64,000 nt of DNA from Flavobacterium collinsii (GTDB lineage Bacteria; Bacteroidota; Bacteroidia; Flavobacteriales; Flavobacteriaceae). Where the stretch lies: NCBI RefSeq assembly GCF_902804485.1, contig NZ_CADCST010000077.1, positions 62,001-126,000 of the forward strand. The letters are read 5' to 3'. The position numbers were made by a program, and so were the translations under genes. Each line of letters starts with the position of its first letter. Within the stretch, counting starts at the first letter, position 1. The notes below the pieces were generated by a model. The model saw only the letters and a program-made list of their open reading frames with translations, ran no database searches and was not told the origin of the DNA. Of the stretch, positions 1 through 9,938 are shown piece by piece.

Positions 1-3000
1 GCATTTCAGGGGATTGTGGTATCATACCAAACTGGTCATGAGTTAGTATTACACAATCCCAGTCATTGTTCTTGATGTCACCAAAAATCCTTTGTCTTTT
101 CGCCGGGGTAAAGTCTTCTTTTCCTGGATACAGAATTTTAGCATGAGGGTAAGCCTTACGATAGGTTTCGGCAATCTCATGAACGTTTGCTTTTAATCCC
201 ATTATCATAGGTTTGTGCACCATTCCCAAACGTTTCATTTCCTGGGCAGCTATGCACATAATGAGGGTTTTCCCTGCACCTACCTCATGATCGCAGATTG
301 CTCCTCCACTTAGTTTTATCATCCAGACTGCATCTTTTTGACTTGAATACAGATCTTCAATTCCAAGTGCTTTTCTATCAAGTCCCGGAAATTCCTGATG
401 GCTTCCGTTGTACTGCGGGCGCAAAAAGCAATTAAAGGTATCGTTGTACTGAGTGGTCAGCCTATCTTTGAACTCATCGTTTTGGGCGTGAAGCCACTCT
501 GTAAAAGCGGTACGGATTTCATCAATCTTGGTATTGGCCATTTGTATGGCTTCCATATCCCTTACTTTGACTTCCTTATCATCAATTGTAATACTCTTTG
601 TTATATCCGGTGTTGTATTTACTAAGGCATGTTTTAGTAGTGCAATACCATCATAGGTACGGCTCTGTGATTTTACCGCATATTTATCCCATATATGCAC
701 ATTCTTCTGATCGCATTTTATGTTAAAATCGTCGCTACTTTCCGAATATTGAATTCGCACATCTGTATCAAAAAGATGCGACGCGAAACGGACATATATA
801 CCTGAAGGTATCCAACGCTCACCCAGATTAAAATCAAGTTCTTCAAATGCTATGCGTCTTGGCCTGGCTTCTTCTAAAGCGGTAAGACTTTCCTTTGCCT
901 GAGTATCATCGGGATTACCTTCAAGGTAGGCATTCATTTCCTTTGCTTTTTCTACCACGTTTCCTGCTATCCACTGCTGGGATATTTCGTATTGCTTTTG
1001 GAATGGATTGTAGAAAATTTGTCCATGCAAAGCTTCTTTTAAATCATCGATATTCATACCACTAATGCCCGACATATAATCCAGATCCACATTGCCGTAT
1101 TTGTTCAATGATGAAGCCAGTGCTTCATCAGGATTGTCCGTTGCCAATTTGGTTATGGAAAAACTAACGGGATGTTGGAATATATCAGCCTTGTGAACCA
1201 CACCTCCAACAACACGCTCCAGAAAAGGGATTTCTTTACCGGAACTGTCGGTTTTAATAAGCTTTATGTTTTCCGCATTATTCAGATTACCGTACTTTTT
1301 TACAAACGTATCGTATAATTTGTTGAGGTTTTCTCTTTCTTCTCTATGATCAGTTTGCAGTTGTGCTTCTTTATGATAAAGGTCTAAGTAGCAATCCCGC
1401 ACCGAAATGTAGGCTTCGGCTCTTGCTTTCTGTACTGATGGCAATTGCAACGGATGGAACATTACCTGCTCCATATTACTATCTAAATCTTTGAGATAAC
1501 CCACCCAGCCTTTATCCATCACAAGGCAATCACTGCGATGAAAAGATTGAATTTCTTGAGTATAAAATGCCGGTTCAGGAATAGTATTGATGACAGCTGC
1601 CGTTTCAGCCTGAACATTTCCATTTACACTGGAAAACAGATCCCCAATGACTTCCTGCTTGTTGCTTGATTTATCTCCTTTTTTGGGTACGATAGAATCA
1701 GAAGACGTATAAGCTTGCTGCATCACACCAGTAAACAGGTCGAGTTGGTTTGCCCGATTACTTCTATTTCTTTTAGGTTGTTGTTTTTTAGTTTTAACAG
1801 GAGCAGCAACAACTCCCATATCTTCAAACAGGTCAAAAATGCTCAATTGTTTTTCTTCTTTTTCTGCAATACTAATATTTGTTACTGGCGTAAAGAATGC
1901 CTCTGTTTCCTGTTGAATGATTGCCGGTTCTTTGGTGAGAGATGTTGGTGTTACCGGAATTGGTATGACCGAATTATTAGTGCGTTCGCCATCATACAAT
2001 CCCATATCCAGCCGGTTGGAGAAATCTTCCAAAAGCATGTTTTTCAGATCTCTTGCAATGCCTTCCACCCCATCTTTATGCTGATAGATAATTGCTGGTT
2101 GTCCATAAGGATCAGTACTTAACTTGCTATTTGTATGTACAATTCTTGTGCTGTCTTGAAACAGTGCATTATTTGGAATATTGTATTGGGTTATTTGACT
2201 TTGACAAAATAATTCTTCGGCTTGTGTCAAATTTTGCTTAGCTGTATTTTTTTGTAGAATTATAAGATCGCTTCCGACTTCCGTACCTGCATAGTCCGTA
2301 AACAGGTTGTTAGGCAGCCTGACAGCAGAGATGAGGTTGTTGTCCTGCATTAATGCCTTGCGAATGATTTCATTATTTGGTCTGTTCAGCACGCCTTGTG
2401 AAGTGATAAAAGCGAGTATGCCTCCATCACGGAGCATATCGGTTCCCTTCAGAAAAAAATAATTGTGTATACTTCGCGCTGCCTGCACCTTTGCCGGATC
2501 TCCACCTCTGGAATATGAAAGGTCAAATACGGAAGTATCACCGAAAGGAATATTACTGGCTAATATATCATAGCTTTGTTTTTCTCTTTGAGATATTTCT
2601 TCAAAACCGTTTATTCGAATGGTATCGTCAGGATAGAGCTGCTTTAAGATCTTGCCCGTAAGCACATCCTTTTCATAAGCAGTTACCTGTACTTGTTCTT
2701 TAGCTGTTAAGGATTGGATAAATGAGCCAATGCCGGCGGAGGGTTCCAGAAAGTTCCGGATGTTTACACCATTTTCATGTAAGGAATTGAAAATGGCATC
2801 AATGACTAATGGCGGGGTATAAAATGCCGTCAGTACGGAACTTCGCATACTGTCCACATACCTGTGGTATTGTTTTTCATCAACATCGTTCTCTTTTAAA
2901 AGATAATGAAGTTCTTGCGTGAGTGGAAAGAGTTCGTGTTCGGTTTTTTTCCAATGATTGATGTCAATTTGGTTTTGTGCCGGATTCAATATAAATTTAA

Positions 3001-3136
3001 GACCGCCAAATCCGCTGTATTGCATCATTAGCAGTCTTTCATCTGTGGAGGCTTTTCGGTTCTCCTGTTCAAGTCTAAAAGCAACTCGCAGGGCATCAAT
3101 ATTTTTTTGGAGATGCTGCCGTTTATTGAAGCCCAT
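1..3136 (-). CDS. ICE-encoded N6-adenine methylase / helicase fusion, 3' end beyond window
   Basis: Open frame of about 1045 codons starting at ATG 3136 and running off the window, so the C-terminus is missing. An N-terminal adenine methyltransferase domain is visible: a SAM-binding LEPSAGIGSFI motif near residue 130 and a SNIPFGD catalytic motif (NPPF-like) near 175. A Walker-A-like HEVGAGKT lies near residue 950, followed by a VILTHDQF stretch, as in SNF2/DEAD-type helicases. Such large methylase-helicase fusions are a standard part of Bacteroidetes conjugative transposons. The start overlaps the DUF1896 gene by 14 bases, so translation is probably coupled. The role in transfer (DNA protection or processing) is inferred; family membership is fairly sure. 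Confidence 0.85.
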   Translation of the reverse strand, partial: MGFNKRQHLQKNIDALRVAFRLEQENRKASTDERLLMMQYSGFGGLKFILNPAQNQIDINHWKKTEHELFPLTQELHYLLKENDVDEKQYHRYVDSMRSSVLTAFYTPPLVIDAIFNSLHENGVNIRNFLEPSAGIGSFIQSLTAKEQVQVTAYEKDVLTGKILKQLYPDDTIRINGFEEISQREKQSYDILASNIPFGDTSVFDLSYSRGGDPAKVQAARSIHNYFFLKGTDMLRDGGILAFITSQGVLNRPNNEIIRKALMQDNNLISAVRLPNNLFTDYAGTEVGSDLIILQKNTAKQNLTQAEELFCQSQITQYNIPNNALFQDSTRIVHTNSKLSTDPYGQPAIIYQHKDGVEGIARDLKNMLLEDFSNRLDMGLYDGERTNNSVIPIPVTPTSLTKEPAIIQQETEAFFTPVTNISIAEKEEKQLSIFDLFEDMGVVAAPVKTKKQQPKRNRSNRANQLDLFTGVMQQAYTSSDSIVPKKGDKSSNKQEVIGDLFSSVNGNVQAETAAVINTIPEPAFYTQEIQSFHRSDCLVMDKGWVGYLKDLDSNMEQVMFHPLQLPSVQKARAEAYISVRDCYLDLYHKEAQLQTDHREERENLNKLYDTFVKKYGNLNNAENIKLIKTDSSGKEIPFLERVVGGVVHKADIFQHPVSFSITKLATDNPDEALASSLNKYGNVDLDYMSGISGMNIDDLKEALHGQIFYNPFQKQYEISQQWIAGNVVEKAKEMNAYLEGNPDDTQAKESLTALEEARPRRIAFEELDFNLGERWIPSGIYVRFASHLFDTDVRIQYSESSDDFNIKCDQKNVHIWDKYAVKSQSRTYDGIALLKHALVNTTPDITKSITIDDKEVKVRDMEAIQMANTKIDEIRTAFTEWLHAQNDEFKDRLTTQYNDTFNCFLRPQYNGSHQEFPGLDRKALGIEDLYSSQKDAVWMIKLSGGAICDHEVGAGKTLIMCIAAQEMKRLGMVHKPMIMGLKANVHEIAETYRKAYPHAKILYPGKEDFTPAKRQRIFGDIKNNDWDCVILTHDQFGMIPQSPEM

Positions 3137-3560
3137 TTTCTTCTATCCAAATGGCTATGGTTCCTGTCAGTTCTGTGTAGAGCAGATCAAAGTCCATAGA
3201 ATATGCAAAGTCATCTGTCAATTTATAGTTGGCAAAAACAGCTTCGCAAACAGTTATCATCCTCAGAGTGAAGGGTCTTAGTTCTTCGTCTGCCATTCTA
3301 GTATCAAACTCATTGCAGACTACTTGAAAAATGGTGTCAAACCTGGAGAAGTGTAATCCTTCGAAAAGAATGTGTTCCGCAATCTTTTCACATTGGATAA
3401 TGGAATTTCCTGCTTTAAAAGCACTTTCATAGGCATTGGCTGCCCAGCCTGAACGCTGGTCAATGAATTTCACATCATGTGCTTTTTCAGGAAAGCTGGT
3501 GTTCAATAGTTCTTGTAGTTTCAATCTGAAATACGAAAGGTCTTTTTGTCGTGGATTCAT
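3123..3560 (-). CDS. DUF1896 family protein
   Basis: Small soluble protein of 145 residues without signal peptide or membrane segment. Sequence character (N-terminal LSYFRLKLQELL, central FDTIFQVVCNEFD, acidic C-terminal half) and location between topB and the methylase/helicase match DUF1896, a family of unknown function almost confined to Bacteroidetes conjugative elements. It lies 30 bases downstream of the topoisomerase III gene and overlaps the next gene by 14 bases, so it belongs to the same transcript. Its biochemical role is unknown. Confidence 0.75.
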   Translation of the reverse strand: MNPRQKDLSYFRLKLQELLNTSFPEKAHDVKFIDQRSGWAANAYESAFKAGNSIIQCEKIAEHILFEGLHFSRFDTIFQVVCNEFDTRMADEELRPFTLRMITVCEAVFANYKLTDDFAYSMDFDLLYTELTGTIAIWIEENGLQ

Positions 3561-3590
3561 ACTATATTTTGTTTAGAGTTGCTTTGGTTA

Positions 3591-5678
3591 TTATTTCTTT
3601 ATTGCTTTAGATATTTCAAATTCAAAGGAACTTTCTGCTTCATCATTGAGTACGATATAAGCATCGAATTTCTTTCCTGATTTGCTTTTCAATCCTTTAA
3701 TAAGGGAGGTTTTGCCTTTAATCACAAGACTTTCAATGTCCGTTATACTTAAATGTACACCGCACACGGTTCGGAATTGTAACCAGTTACAGGATTCATC
3801 AGGACATTTGATAATTTTGTCCCTGATTACCAATTGTTGTTTTTTACACTTTGGGCAAACTAGCTCTGGCAGATTGTTTTGTGCAATTGGTGTTTGCAGT
3901 AGTTCATTGGTAATCGCTGTAGCATAATCTTCTATTTCTTTTTGAAAATCTCCGGCATCCGCCTGGTTATTTTCAATTTTTTGTAAAATCAGTTCCCACT
4001 CGGCAGTCATGGCTGCATCCGCAATTTTCTTTTCTTTGATTAGTTCATATACCTGCAATCCTTTTGTAGTTGGCAGCAGGGATTTATTTTCCCTTATAAT
4101 ATAATTACGGGTAAATAAGGTTTCAATAATAGCGGCCCTTGTGGCGGGTGTACCGATACCGATGCTTTGTAATGCCTTGCGTTCCTCTTTGTTCTCAATT
4201 TCCTTTCCTGCATTTTCCATAGCAGATAAAAGTCCGGCTTCTGTATAAAGCACAGGCGGTTTGGTTTTCTTTTCCAGAATTGAGACGTCTTTGATTTTGA
4301 GTTCATCCGCTTTTTTAAGTTGAGGAAGTTCCTGCATCGGTTCGTTGTCATCTTCAGAGAAACTTCCTTTGATCAGACGCCAGCCCGGATTTATTATTTT
4401 ACAGCCCTTAAGTGTAAAATCATAATGTAAAACTTCTAAAGAAATATCGGTTATTTCTTTTGTACAGGCCTCTGAAATTGCTTCCAATATTCGAAGGACA
4501 ATCATATTGTAAACCGCATTTTCCTTTGCCGGTAATGTCAAAGGAATTTTATCTGTAATCAGCAGACCATGATGATCGGTAACACGCAAATCATTCACTA
4601 TACGTTTATTAAAATGACCTAATTTCAATTTGTTTACCGTTTCCCTGAAAGTTGTCATATCCTGCAAAGCCCTGACTAAATTGGGTATTTCAGCCCACAT
4701 ATCTTCAGGAATGTACTTGCTTCCGGTACGTGGATAGGTAATAAATTTCTTTTCATAAAGGCTTTGGGCAATATTCAGGGTTTCCTCAGCTGATAGGTTC
4801 AGTTTTTTATTGGCTTCTTTTTGCAGGCCGGTAAGATCAAACAGTAAAGGCGGTTGTTCGGTCACATTTCTAGTTTCTATGGATGTAACTATAGCGGTAT
4901 TATTGTTTCTTTCAATGGACTTCATCGCATCTTCTGCCTGTTTTTTATCATCCCATTTGTTTTTGGAAAGGCTTTTGAAGTCTGCGAAATCCTTTATATG
5001 TGACAATTGTATTTGCCAGTATTGCTGTACTGAAAAATTTCTGTTTTCCAGATATCGCCTGCAAATTAAAGCCAGTGTAGGTGTCTGCACTCTTCCGAGT
5101 GAATAAACACCATCCCCTGCTGCAATTGAAAGTGCCTGCGAAGCATTGATCCCAACCAGCCAGTCGGCTCTGCTCCTGCCCTGTGCTGCCAGATATAATC
5201 CGTCAAAATCACTTCCGGGTTTTAGGTTCTCAAATCCTTTCTGGATTGCTTTTTCAGTAAGTGAACTGATCCAAAGACGTTCAAAAGGTTTGTTGCATTT
5301 CAAATACTGGTAGATATAGCGGAATATCAATTCTCCCTCACGTCCGGCATCGGTAGCTGCAATAATCTTTTCGCTGCGGTCAATAAGCTCTTCAATTATT
5401 TTGAGCTGTTTTAACGCACTCTTATCGGCAATATAGCTTTTGTCTTTTTTAACTTTGCGTACCGTTAATAAAAAGGGATTGGGCAGTATTGGCAGGGAGG
5501 ATTTCTGAAATCCGGAAATACCGTAATCCTCAGGCATACCCAATCCTATTAAATGCCCAAAAGCCCATGTAACAAAATAACCGTTACCTTCTATGTAGCC
5601 GTCCTTTTTTACGTTCGCTCCTAACAAGCTGGCTATTTCCCTAGCCACACTTGGTTTTTCTGCAATAACTACTTTCAT
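3591..5678 (-). CDS. topB: DNA topoisomerase III (Exc-like), type IA
   Basis: 695 residues, normal length for element-borne TopB. The Toprim start VVIAEKPSVAREIA is at the N-terminus, with the acidic DAGREGELI motif near residue 110. SLGRVQTPTLALI near 195 and the active-site tyrosine in ITYPRTGS near 315 are typical of type IA enzymes. A C4 zinc ribbon (CPKCKK, then CPDESC) is near residue 610. The enzyme relaxes and decatenates DNA through a transient 5'-phosphotyrosine. In CTnDOT the equivalent gene, exc, lies in the excision operon. The gene is 6 bases downstream of the DUF3945 gene and is probably co-transcribed with it. Confidence 0.93.
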   Translation of the reverse strand: MKVVIAEKPSVAREIASLLGANVKKDGYIEGNGYFVTWAFGHLIGLGMPEDYGISGFQKSSLPILPNPFLLTVRKVKKDKSYIADKSALKQLKIIEELIDRSEKIIAATDAGREGELIFRYIYQYLKCNKPFERLWISSLTEKAIQKGFENLKPGSDFDGLYLAAQGRSRADWLVGINASQALSIAAGDGVYSLGRVQTPTLALICRRYLENRNFSVQQYWQIQLSHIKDFADFKSLSKNKWDDKKQAEDAMKSIERNNNTAIVTSIETRNVTEQPPLLFDLTGLQKEANKKLNLSAEETLNIAQSLYEKKFITYPRTGSKYIPEDMWAEIPNLVRALQDMTTFRETVNKLKLGHFNKRIVNDLRVTDHHGLLITDKIPLTLPAKENAVYNMIVLRILEAISEACTKEITDISLEVLHYDFTLKGCKIINPGWRLIKGSFSEDDNEPMQELPQLKKADELKIKDVSILEKKTKPPVLYTEAGLLSAMENAGKEIENKEERKALQSIGIGTPATRAAIIETLFTRNYIIRENKSLLPTTKGLQVYELIKEKKIADAAMTAEWELILQKIENNQADAGDFQKEIEDYATAITNELLQTPIAQNNLPELVCPKCKKQQLVIRDKIIKCPDESCNWLQFRTVCGVHLSITDIESLVIKGKTSLIKGLKSKSGKKFDAYIVLNDEAESSFEFEISKAIKK

Positions 5679-5684
5679 AACATC

Positions 5685-7133
5685 TTACATTTTACGTCCT
5701 TTCGATTTGGCAGGCTCCTGGTATGCTTCCTGCTCCTGCTGTTGTTTCTTGCTGTCGGGATTTTCCTGTCCTGATTTCAATGGCTCTTTGCTGTTCTTGG
5801 TTGCTTCATTGGTTTTGCCTTCAGAATTAACCGCTGTCTGCGTTTTATACGCTTCAGTTGGTTTTGCCTGCTCTTTGATTTTGTCTGGGTTTTGAAAAGA
5901 AAAATCTGTCTTATGGATTTCCTTATTAAAAGTGATATAACCATTATATTCCTTTCCTTTTTTGTCTACAAGTCCGCTGACATAAATGGTTTGGCCATCT
6001 TTGAACTTTTGATATTGGTCTTTATCCAATTCCTTATCTCTAAAGATTTTCGGAGCTTCCTGAAATTGGTTTTGCTCATTGCCCTGCGTTTGTTTATTGG
6101 TGCCTCTGTCAAAGAGAAACTCTACAAAACGTTTATCGGCATTGTATTGTATAGTGGCATCAAAAGCAGCTCCTTTCTTGGAGACCATTCCTTCTATATA
6201 AAGTGGCTTGCCGTCCTGTAAGGTTTGCTTCTGCTCTTCATTTAGCTTTACCCCTTTGATTTCTTCAGGGATTTTAATAAAATCGGTGCGCAATGCCACC
6301 AGTTCATTGGTAAGCCTGTCCACACTGACAATGGAAGAAATAGTTTCATTCGTTTTTGGGTTGGTGAGATTGACCACACGACCCATATTACCAGTTTGGA
6401 GCAGGTTGTCTTTATCTTCTTTAGTGAACTGATGGCCGAAAAAAGCATAGTTTAGATTCGGCTCTTTTCGGATGCCATGAATGGCAACCACAACCTGCCC
6501 GTCATCATTGTGCTGTAGTGATAAGCGTGCATCCATACGGGTAACTGCGGTTCCAAGGTTAAGACTTACAGGTACAAGTTCATTGGTCTTGTAGCCCTTG
6601 AGCAATGGGTCAAGCAGGTTCATTTTTTCAAGTTTCTCTTTACTCAATCCCAGATTGTTCATGGTTTCCCAATCGATCTGTTCGGGTTTGTATTTATATT
6701 CGTTTGTTTCCGGTGGTGTTTGTGGTGTTTCCATATTGTTTTTATTTTCTTGTTTATGATCGTGTTTCCCTTCAGCTTTCACTTCGTGTTGCTTCATTAA
6801 TTGTTCGCCTTCAGCCGTTGGTTGATCGATCTGTTTCTGTATTTCTTTTGCAGTATCAATAGCCAATAATTCCGGCGTTTTGAAAAATGAAAAATTGGTT
6901 GGATTTTTTAACTGACTGAAAAAATTGGAGAAGAAGTTGGAAAAAAGATCACCCTGTTTATCAATTTTCATAAATTGATTCTGGTTCTTCTTTGTAGGTT
7001 CAACAGTTTCCAGATTCCCTTTTTCATCGATACCTTTTACAGCCATAATTTTCATTTTCTCTTTATCCAGTACCAGTAATATTTCCGATAATTGTTCAGG
7101 AGATTGCATTTTATCTAAGGTTTGTTCGCTCAT
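5685..7133 (-). CDS. DUF4099/DUF3945 domain protein of the excision operon
   Basis: 482 residues, hydrophilic and Gln/Lys rich. The first ~110 residues contain the DKEKMKIMAVKGIDEKG stretch; a DUF4099-like segment (YKPEQIDWETMNNLGLSKEKL) starts near 150. Two repeated DUF3945 segments follow (LNEEQKQTLQDGKPLYIEGM and LDKDQYQKFKDGQTIYVSGL), and the C-terminus is low complexity. No catalytic motif is visible. In CTnDOT-type elements the gene upstream of topoisomerase III is orf3 of the excision operon, so this is the positional equivalent. It precedes topB by 6 bases. Function is not established. Confidence 0.8.
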   Translation of the reverse strand: MSEQTLDKMQSPEQLSEILLVLDKEKMKIMAVKGIDEKGNLETVEPTKKNQNQFMKIDKQGDLFSNFFSNFFSQLKNPTNFSFFKTPELLAIDTAKEIQKQIDQPTAEGEQLMKQHEVKAEGKHDHKQENKNNMETPQTPPETNEYKYKPEQIDWETMNNLGLSKEKLEKMNLLDPLLKGYKTNELVPVSLNLGTAVTRMDARLSLQHNDDGQVVVAIHGIRKEPNLNYAFFGHQFTKEDKDNLLQTGNMGRVVNLTNPKTNETISSIVSVDRLTNELVALRTDFIKIPEEIKGVKLNEEQKQTLQDGKPLYIEGMVSKKGAAFDATIQYNADKRFVEFLFDRGTNKQTQGNEQNQFQEAPKIFRDKELDKDQYQKFKDGQTIYVSGLVDKKGKEYNGYITFNKEIHKTDFSFQNPDKIKEQAKPTEAYKTQTAVNSEGKTNEATKNSKEPLKSGQENPDSKKQQQEQEAYQEPAKSKGRKM

Positions 7134-7217
7134 AATTTTCCATTTTTAAAGTTTAATACCGAAAGTAAAAGAGGCCTTTATTATTTTACACGTACTGGTA
7201 CCTCTTGGAACTATTTG

Positions 7218-7526
7218 TCACTCATTGGTTTTATTTTTAGGCATGGGAGCGCTAAAACTTTCCCTGACGAACTGGTGTACATCTGAGAGTTTGTAATAAA
7301 TTTTACCACTGATTGTATAATAAGGCAGTTTGCCTGAGGAACGGTAACGCTGCAGCGACCGGGCACTTATTTTCAACATTTGCAAAATATCCTGATTGTC
7401 CAGCAGTTCTTCTCCATCAATAGCAGTATGTTGATTTTTCGCCCCGCTTGTCATTTCCATAAGGATGTCGAACCTCTCCATGATTCGTTCCATCCACGCC
7501 ATAAACTCTATTCTGTCCACATTCAT
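7218..7526 (-). CDS. Helix-turn-helix (excisionase/MerR-like) DNA-binding protein
   Basis: I chose ATG 7526 (MNVDRIEF, 102 residues) over the non-ATG start at 7553, because family members start with this segment. The C-terminal half carries a winged-helix excisionase-type domain: LLDNQDILQMLKISARSLQR followed by YRSSGKLPYYTISGKIYYK. Similar small proteins (Xis2d-like) head the CTnDOT excision operon and bend DNA for excision. The location upstream of DUF3945 and topB, and downstream of rteC, fits that. A partner such as Xis2c is not seen. Confidence 0.78.
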   Translation of the reverse strand: MNVDRIEFMAWMERIMERFDILMEMTSGAKNQHTAIDGEELLDNQDILQMLKISARSLQRYRSSGKLPYYTISGKIYYKLSDVHQFVRESFSAPMPKNKTNE

Positions 7527-7720
7527 AATCAATCTTTTTAGGTTCAACACCACAAAATTGATTCATGAAAAAAGTATTTTCTGCCAAGTTGTGCCCATTG
7601 GCAAGCACTTTTTTTTTATAGATTGATACTATAAAAGCCTGTATTATTGGGCTTGCAATAGAAATAGGTATTACTATTATCAAGAGTTAGAACTTTGTCA
7701 ATTGGTAAGTATGGGCAAAA

Positions 7721-7747
7721 AAAATACAGCGCATTGCGCTGTATTTT
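7721..7747 (-). terminator. Rho-independent terminator after rteC
   Basis: Perfect 12-bp stem (AAAATACAGCGC / GCGCTGTATTTT) with an ATT loop, lying 16 bases beyond the rteC stop codon. The run of A just to the left reads as a U run on the minus strand. It separates rteC from the excision operon. Confidence 0.75.
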
Positions 7748-7762
7748 ACCTTTTTTAATTTA

Positions 7763-8626
7763 CTATAATCCTTTATCCATATATTGCTCTAAGGATAATT
7801 TGAGATGGTCCAGAAAAGATGTTCTGGTACCTGCCCTGTCTTTCATTCGATGGAAAGAGTGATGTATATCGCCCAGTGGTATGTGAAAAAGTATTTGAAA
7901 GACCAGGGTAATTTTGCGAATTCCAATCTTACCATGTGATATCACTCCTGAAGCATAAAGTGCATAAATTAATTCAATAAGTGCATTTTTAGAATCTGTC
8001 CAGAAAATATCTTTAGTCGCATCCGGGCTTTGTAGTAAAGAACCGGCAGACTCATCGGGATTTATTTTTGTTATCAAATAGTTATAAATAAGCTCATTGG
8101 CTATAATTCGTGCTATTTTAGAATCATAATAAGTGGAAAACTGATGGTCTATTTCAAAAACATAACTACTCAGACCATCTCTATAATTAATTTTTCCTCT
8201 TATAAAATATTCCTCATCCCTATCAGTTCTTCCTGATCTGTAATACCGATAAAAATGTGATCCGCATATATATTCCTTAAATTCTTGCTTGAGTTCCTGA
8301 AACTGACCCATAAAAAACTTCTGGTACATCTTTCCGTCCTTTACAGGGCAGACAGTCTCGATTCGAAATACCTTGTTATAATAAATCAGCCGTCCTAAAA
8401 TCTGAGGTTTAATATCTCTAAAGAATTCAATTTCCTCTGCCTGATTTTTAAATCCCTCTTTTAAAATATATTCTCTGGTGGAATGTAACAGTTCTTTCAG
8501 ATAGAGTGTCATTTGGGAAGCCTCATCGATTAAATGGGAAGTTTCGCGAGAAACTTTATCTTCCTTAATATGGATTTCGGAAATAATTGAATTCAGTGAT
8601 TTCATAGTACGTGGGTTTAATGCCAT
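7763..8626 (-). CDS. rteC: RteC-type regulator of ICE excision
   Basis: 287 residues, all-alpha and soluble, matching the RteC family: FFRDIKPQILGRLIYYNKVF near 70-90, the FYRYYRSGRTDRDEEYF stretch near 125, and the C-terminal ALIELIYALYASG followed by a basic helix and LGDIHHSFHRMKDR. In CTnDOT, RteC is switched on by the tetracycline-controlled RteA/RteB system and activates the excision operon promoter. Here it lies immediately upstream of the excision-type genes on the same strand, with a terminator in between. RteA/RteB homologues are not in the window, so the inducing signal is unknown. Confidence 0.88.
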   Translation of the reverse strand: MALNPRTMKSLNSIISEIHIKEDKVSRETSHLIDEASQMTLYLKELLHSTREYILKEGFKNQAEEIEFFRDIKPQILGRLIYYNKVFRIETVCPVKDGKMYQKFFMGQFQELKQEFKEYICGSHFYRYYRSGRTDRDEEYFIRGKINYRDGLSSYVFEIDHQFSTYYDSKIARIIANELIYNYLITKINPDESAGSLLQSPDATKDIFWTDSKNALIELIYALYASGVISHGKIGIRKITLVFQILFHIPLGDIHHSFHRMKDRAGTRTSFLDHLKLSLEQYMDKGL

Positions 8627-8772
8627 ATCTTTTACAGAAACTTCCAGGCTATAAACATTACAATGTCTATAGCACCTATACGTGGCACCAGGATTTAAAG
8701 TAGGACTATTTCACAAGCAAAACCAATTAGTAAAAGATATTACGGTTTAATAAATTTACAGTTATGTTCTAA

Positions 8773-9618
8773 TTAAAATTTGAGGTTTATGCGATATTGG
8801 GTTGGTGTTAATTTTGTCTGCCTTTTAAAAAATCCGCTAAATGATGCACAGCTGCTAAAGTTTAGCTGTTCTCCTATCTCAGTTATTGATAGGGTATCAT
8901 TTGCCAGCAGTTCGTATGCCTCCGATATAACTGCCATTTCTATAATACGTTTGGCAGACATTCCTATTACCCCACTAACAACTTTGCGCAGATGTCCTTT
9001 ACTAACAAATAAAGAATCTGCATAAAACTTTACATCATGGTTCGCTTTACAATTCTGTTGGACCAGTGCAATGAAACTCATTACAATTATTTCATTGCGT
9101 GAATGAACTGCTATATTTTCGCCATATTTATAACATAGCCCGCTGAACTTATAGAGTATCAGCTCAAAACTTAGCAGAATCATTTTGTTTTGAAAAATTG
9201 GATACCTGCCTTGAATGTTTTTCTTTAGCAGTCCAAACAGCTCTACCATATCGGCTGTTTCGGTTTTAGTAAGTGAGAGTACAAAAGGCGATTGATTGGT
9301 CAGCACTTCGATATAGCCGGTTCCAAATCTTGCGACCCTGTTCGTAATTTCAAAATCCCTTGTACAGGATACAAAACAAATTCGAAGAGGCAACCTCATA
9401 GTTTTAACCTGGGTTACGTTGGGTAAAGTTGATATATCTCCTGACGAAAGGCGAATATTAAATGAGTCTCCTGAAAAACTTACAGTGCCCGACACTACTA
9501 ATATCAACGAAAACCAATCCGGGTTCAAAAGTTTACTACATGCCTTGATAGATGTAAAATCAACAAGATACAGTACTTTTAACTCTGTCAGCCAGAGTTT
9601 ATCTGTTATAATATTCAA
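8773..9618 (-). CDS. AraC family transcriptional regulator
   Basis: 281 residues. The N-terminal ~170 residues form a sensor region. The C-terminal ~100 residues are an AraC double helix-turn-helix: VKFYADSLFVSKGHLRKVV for the first HTH and SITEIGEQLNFSSCASFSGF for the second, ending in the usual FKRQTKLTPTQYR. The frame opens only with TTG at 9618; a nearby ATG at about 9650 is in another frame and reaches a stop after 17 codons. The start is therefore unusual and may reflect a 5' change. The regulated genes are not evident; the lipoprotein pair just upstream is a candidate. Confidence 0.85.
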   Translation of the reverse strand: MNIITDKLWLTELKVLYLVDFTSIKACSKLLNPDWFSLILVVSGTVSFSGDSFNIRLSSGDISTLPNVTQVKTMRLPLRICFVSCTRDFEITNRVARFGTGYIEVLTNQSPFVLSLTKTETADMVELFGLLKKNIQGRYPIFQNKMILLSFELILYKFSGLCYKYGENIAVHSRNEIIVMSFIALVQQNCKANHDVKFYADSLFVSKGHLRKVVSGVIGMSAKRIIEMAVISEAYELLANDTLSITEIGEQLNFSSCASFSGFFKRQTKLTPTQYRINLKF

Positions 9619-9674
9619 TATATTGTCTTTTAGATTTAACCGTTGAAGTCATTGAAGTTTTAAAAAAACTTCTC

Positions 9675-9938
9675 TTAGTGATCCTTAGTAATTCTGGCAA
9701 ATAGTGCGGCAAACACAAATAGCAGATTCAACAATGTATTGATGAGCAATACACGCATGAAATCGTATAGATCGAAGCATCTGATTTCCATTTGAGTGAG
9801 ATAACCCGTAATTTCATCATAGTTCATAGAATCTATGATGAAATAAAGGCTAGCTAAATTTAATACTATGAGAAGAACACTCAGAATAATGCCAATTTCC
9901 CTCTCATAGTATATCAATATGTGATCAATCCAGTTCAT
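9675..9938 (-). CDS. Small two-helix membrane protein
   Basis: 87 residues with two predicted membrane helices, IGIILSVLLIVLNLASLYFI near 15-35 and LLINTLLNLLFVFAALFA near 63-80. A short acidic loop separates them. No recognised domain. Its ATG overlaps the stop of the upstream lipoprotein gene (ATGA-type, 4 bases), so the two are translationally coupled and probably act together at the envelope. Function unknown. Confidence 0.6.
   Translation of the reverse strand: MNWIDHILIYYEREIGIILSVLLIVLNLASLYFIIDSMNYDEITGYLTQMEIRCFDLYDFMRVLLINTLLNLLFVFAALFARITKDH

Noticed and set aside
1715..2122. 135-residue plus-strand ORF
   Set aside because: Shadow of the methylase/helicase frame on the minus strand, with low-complexity Phe/Cys-rich translation.
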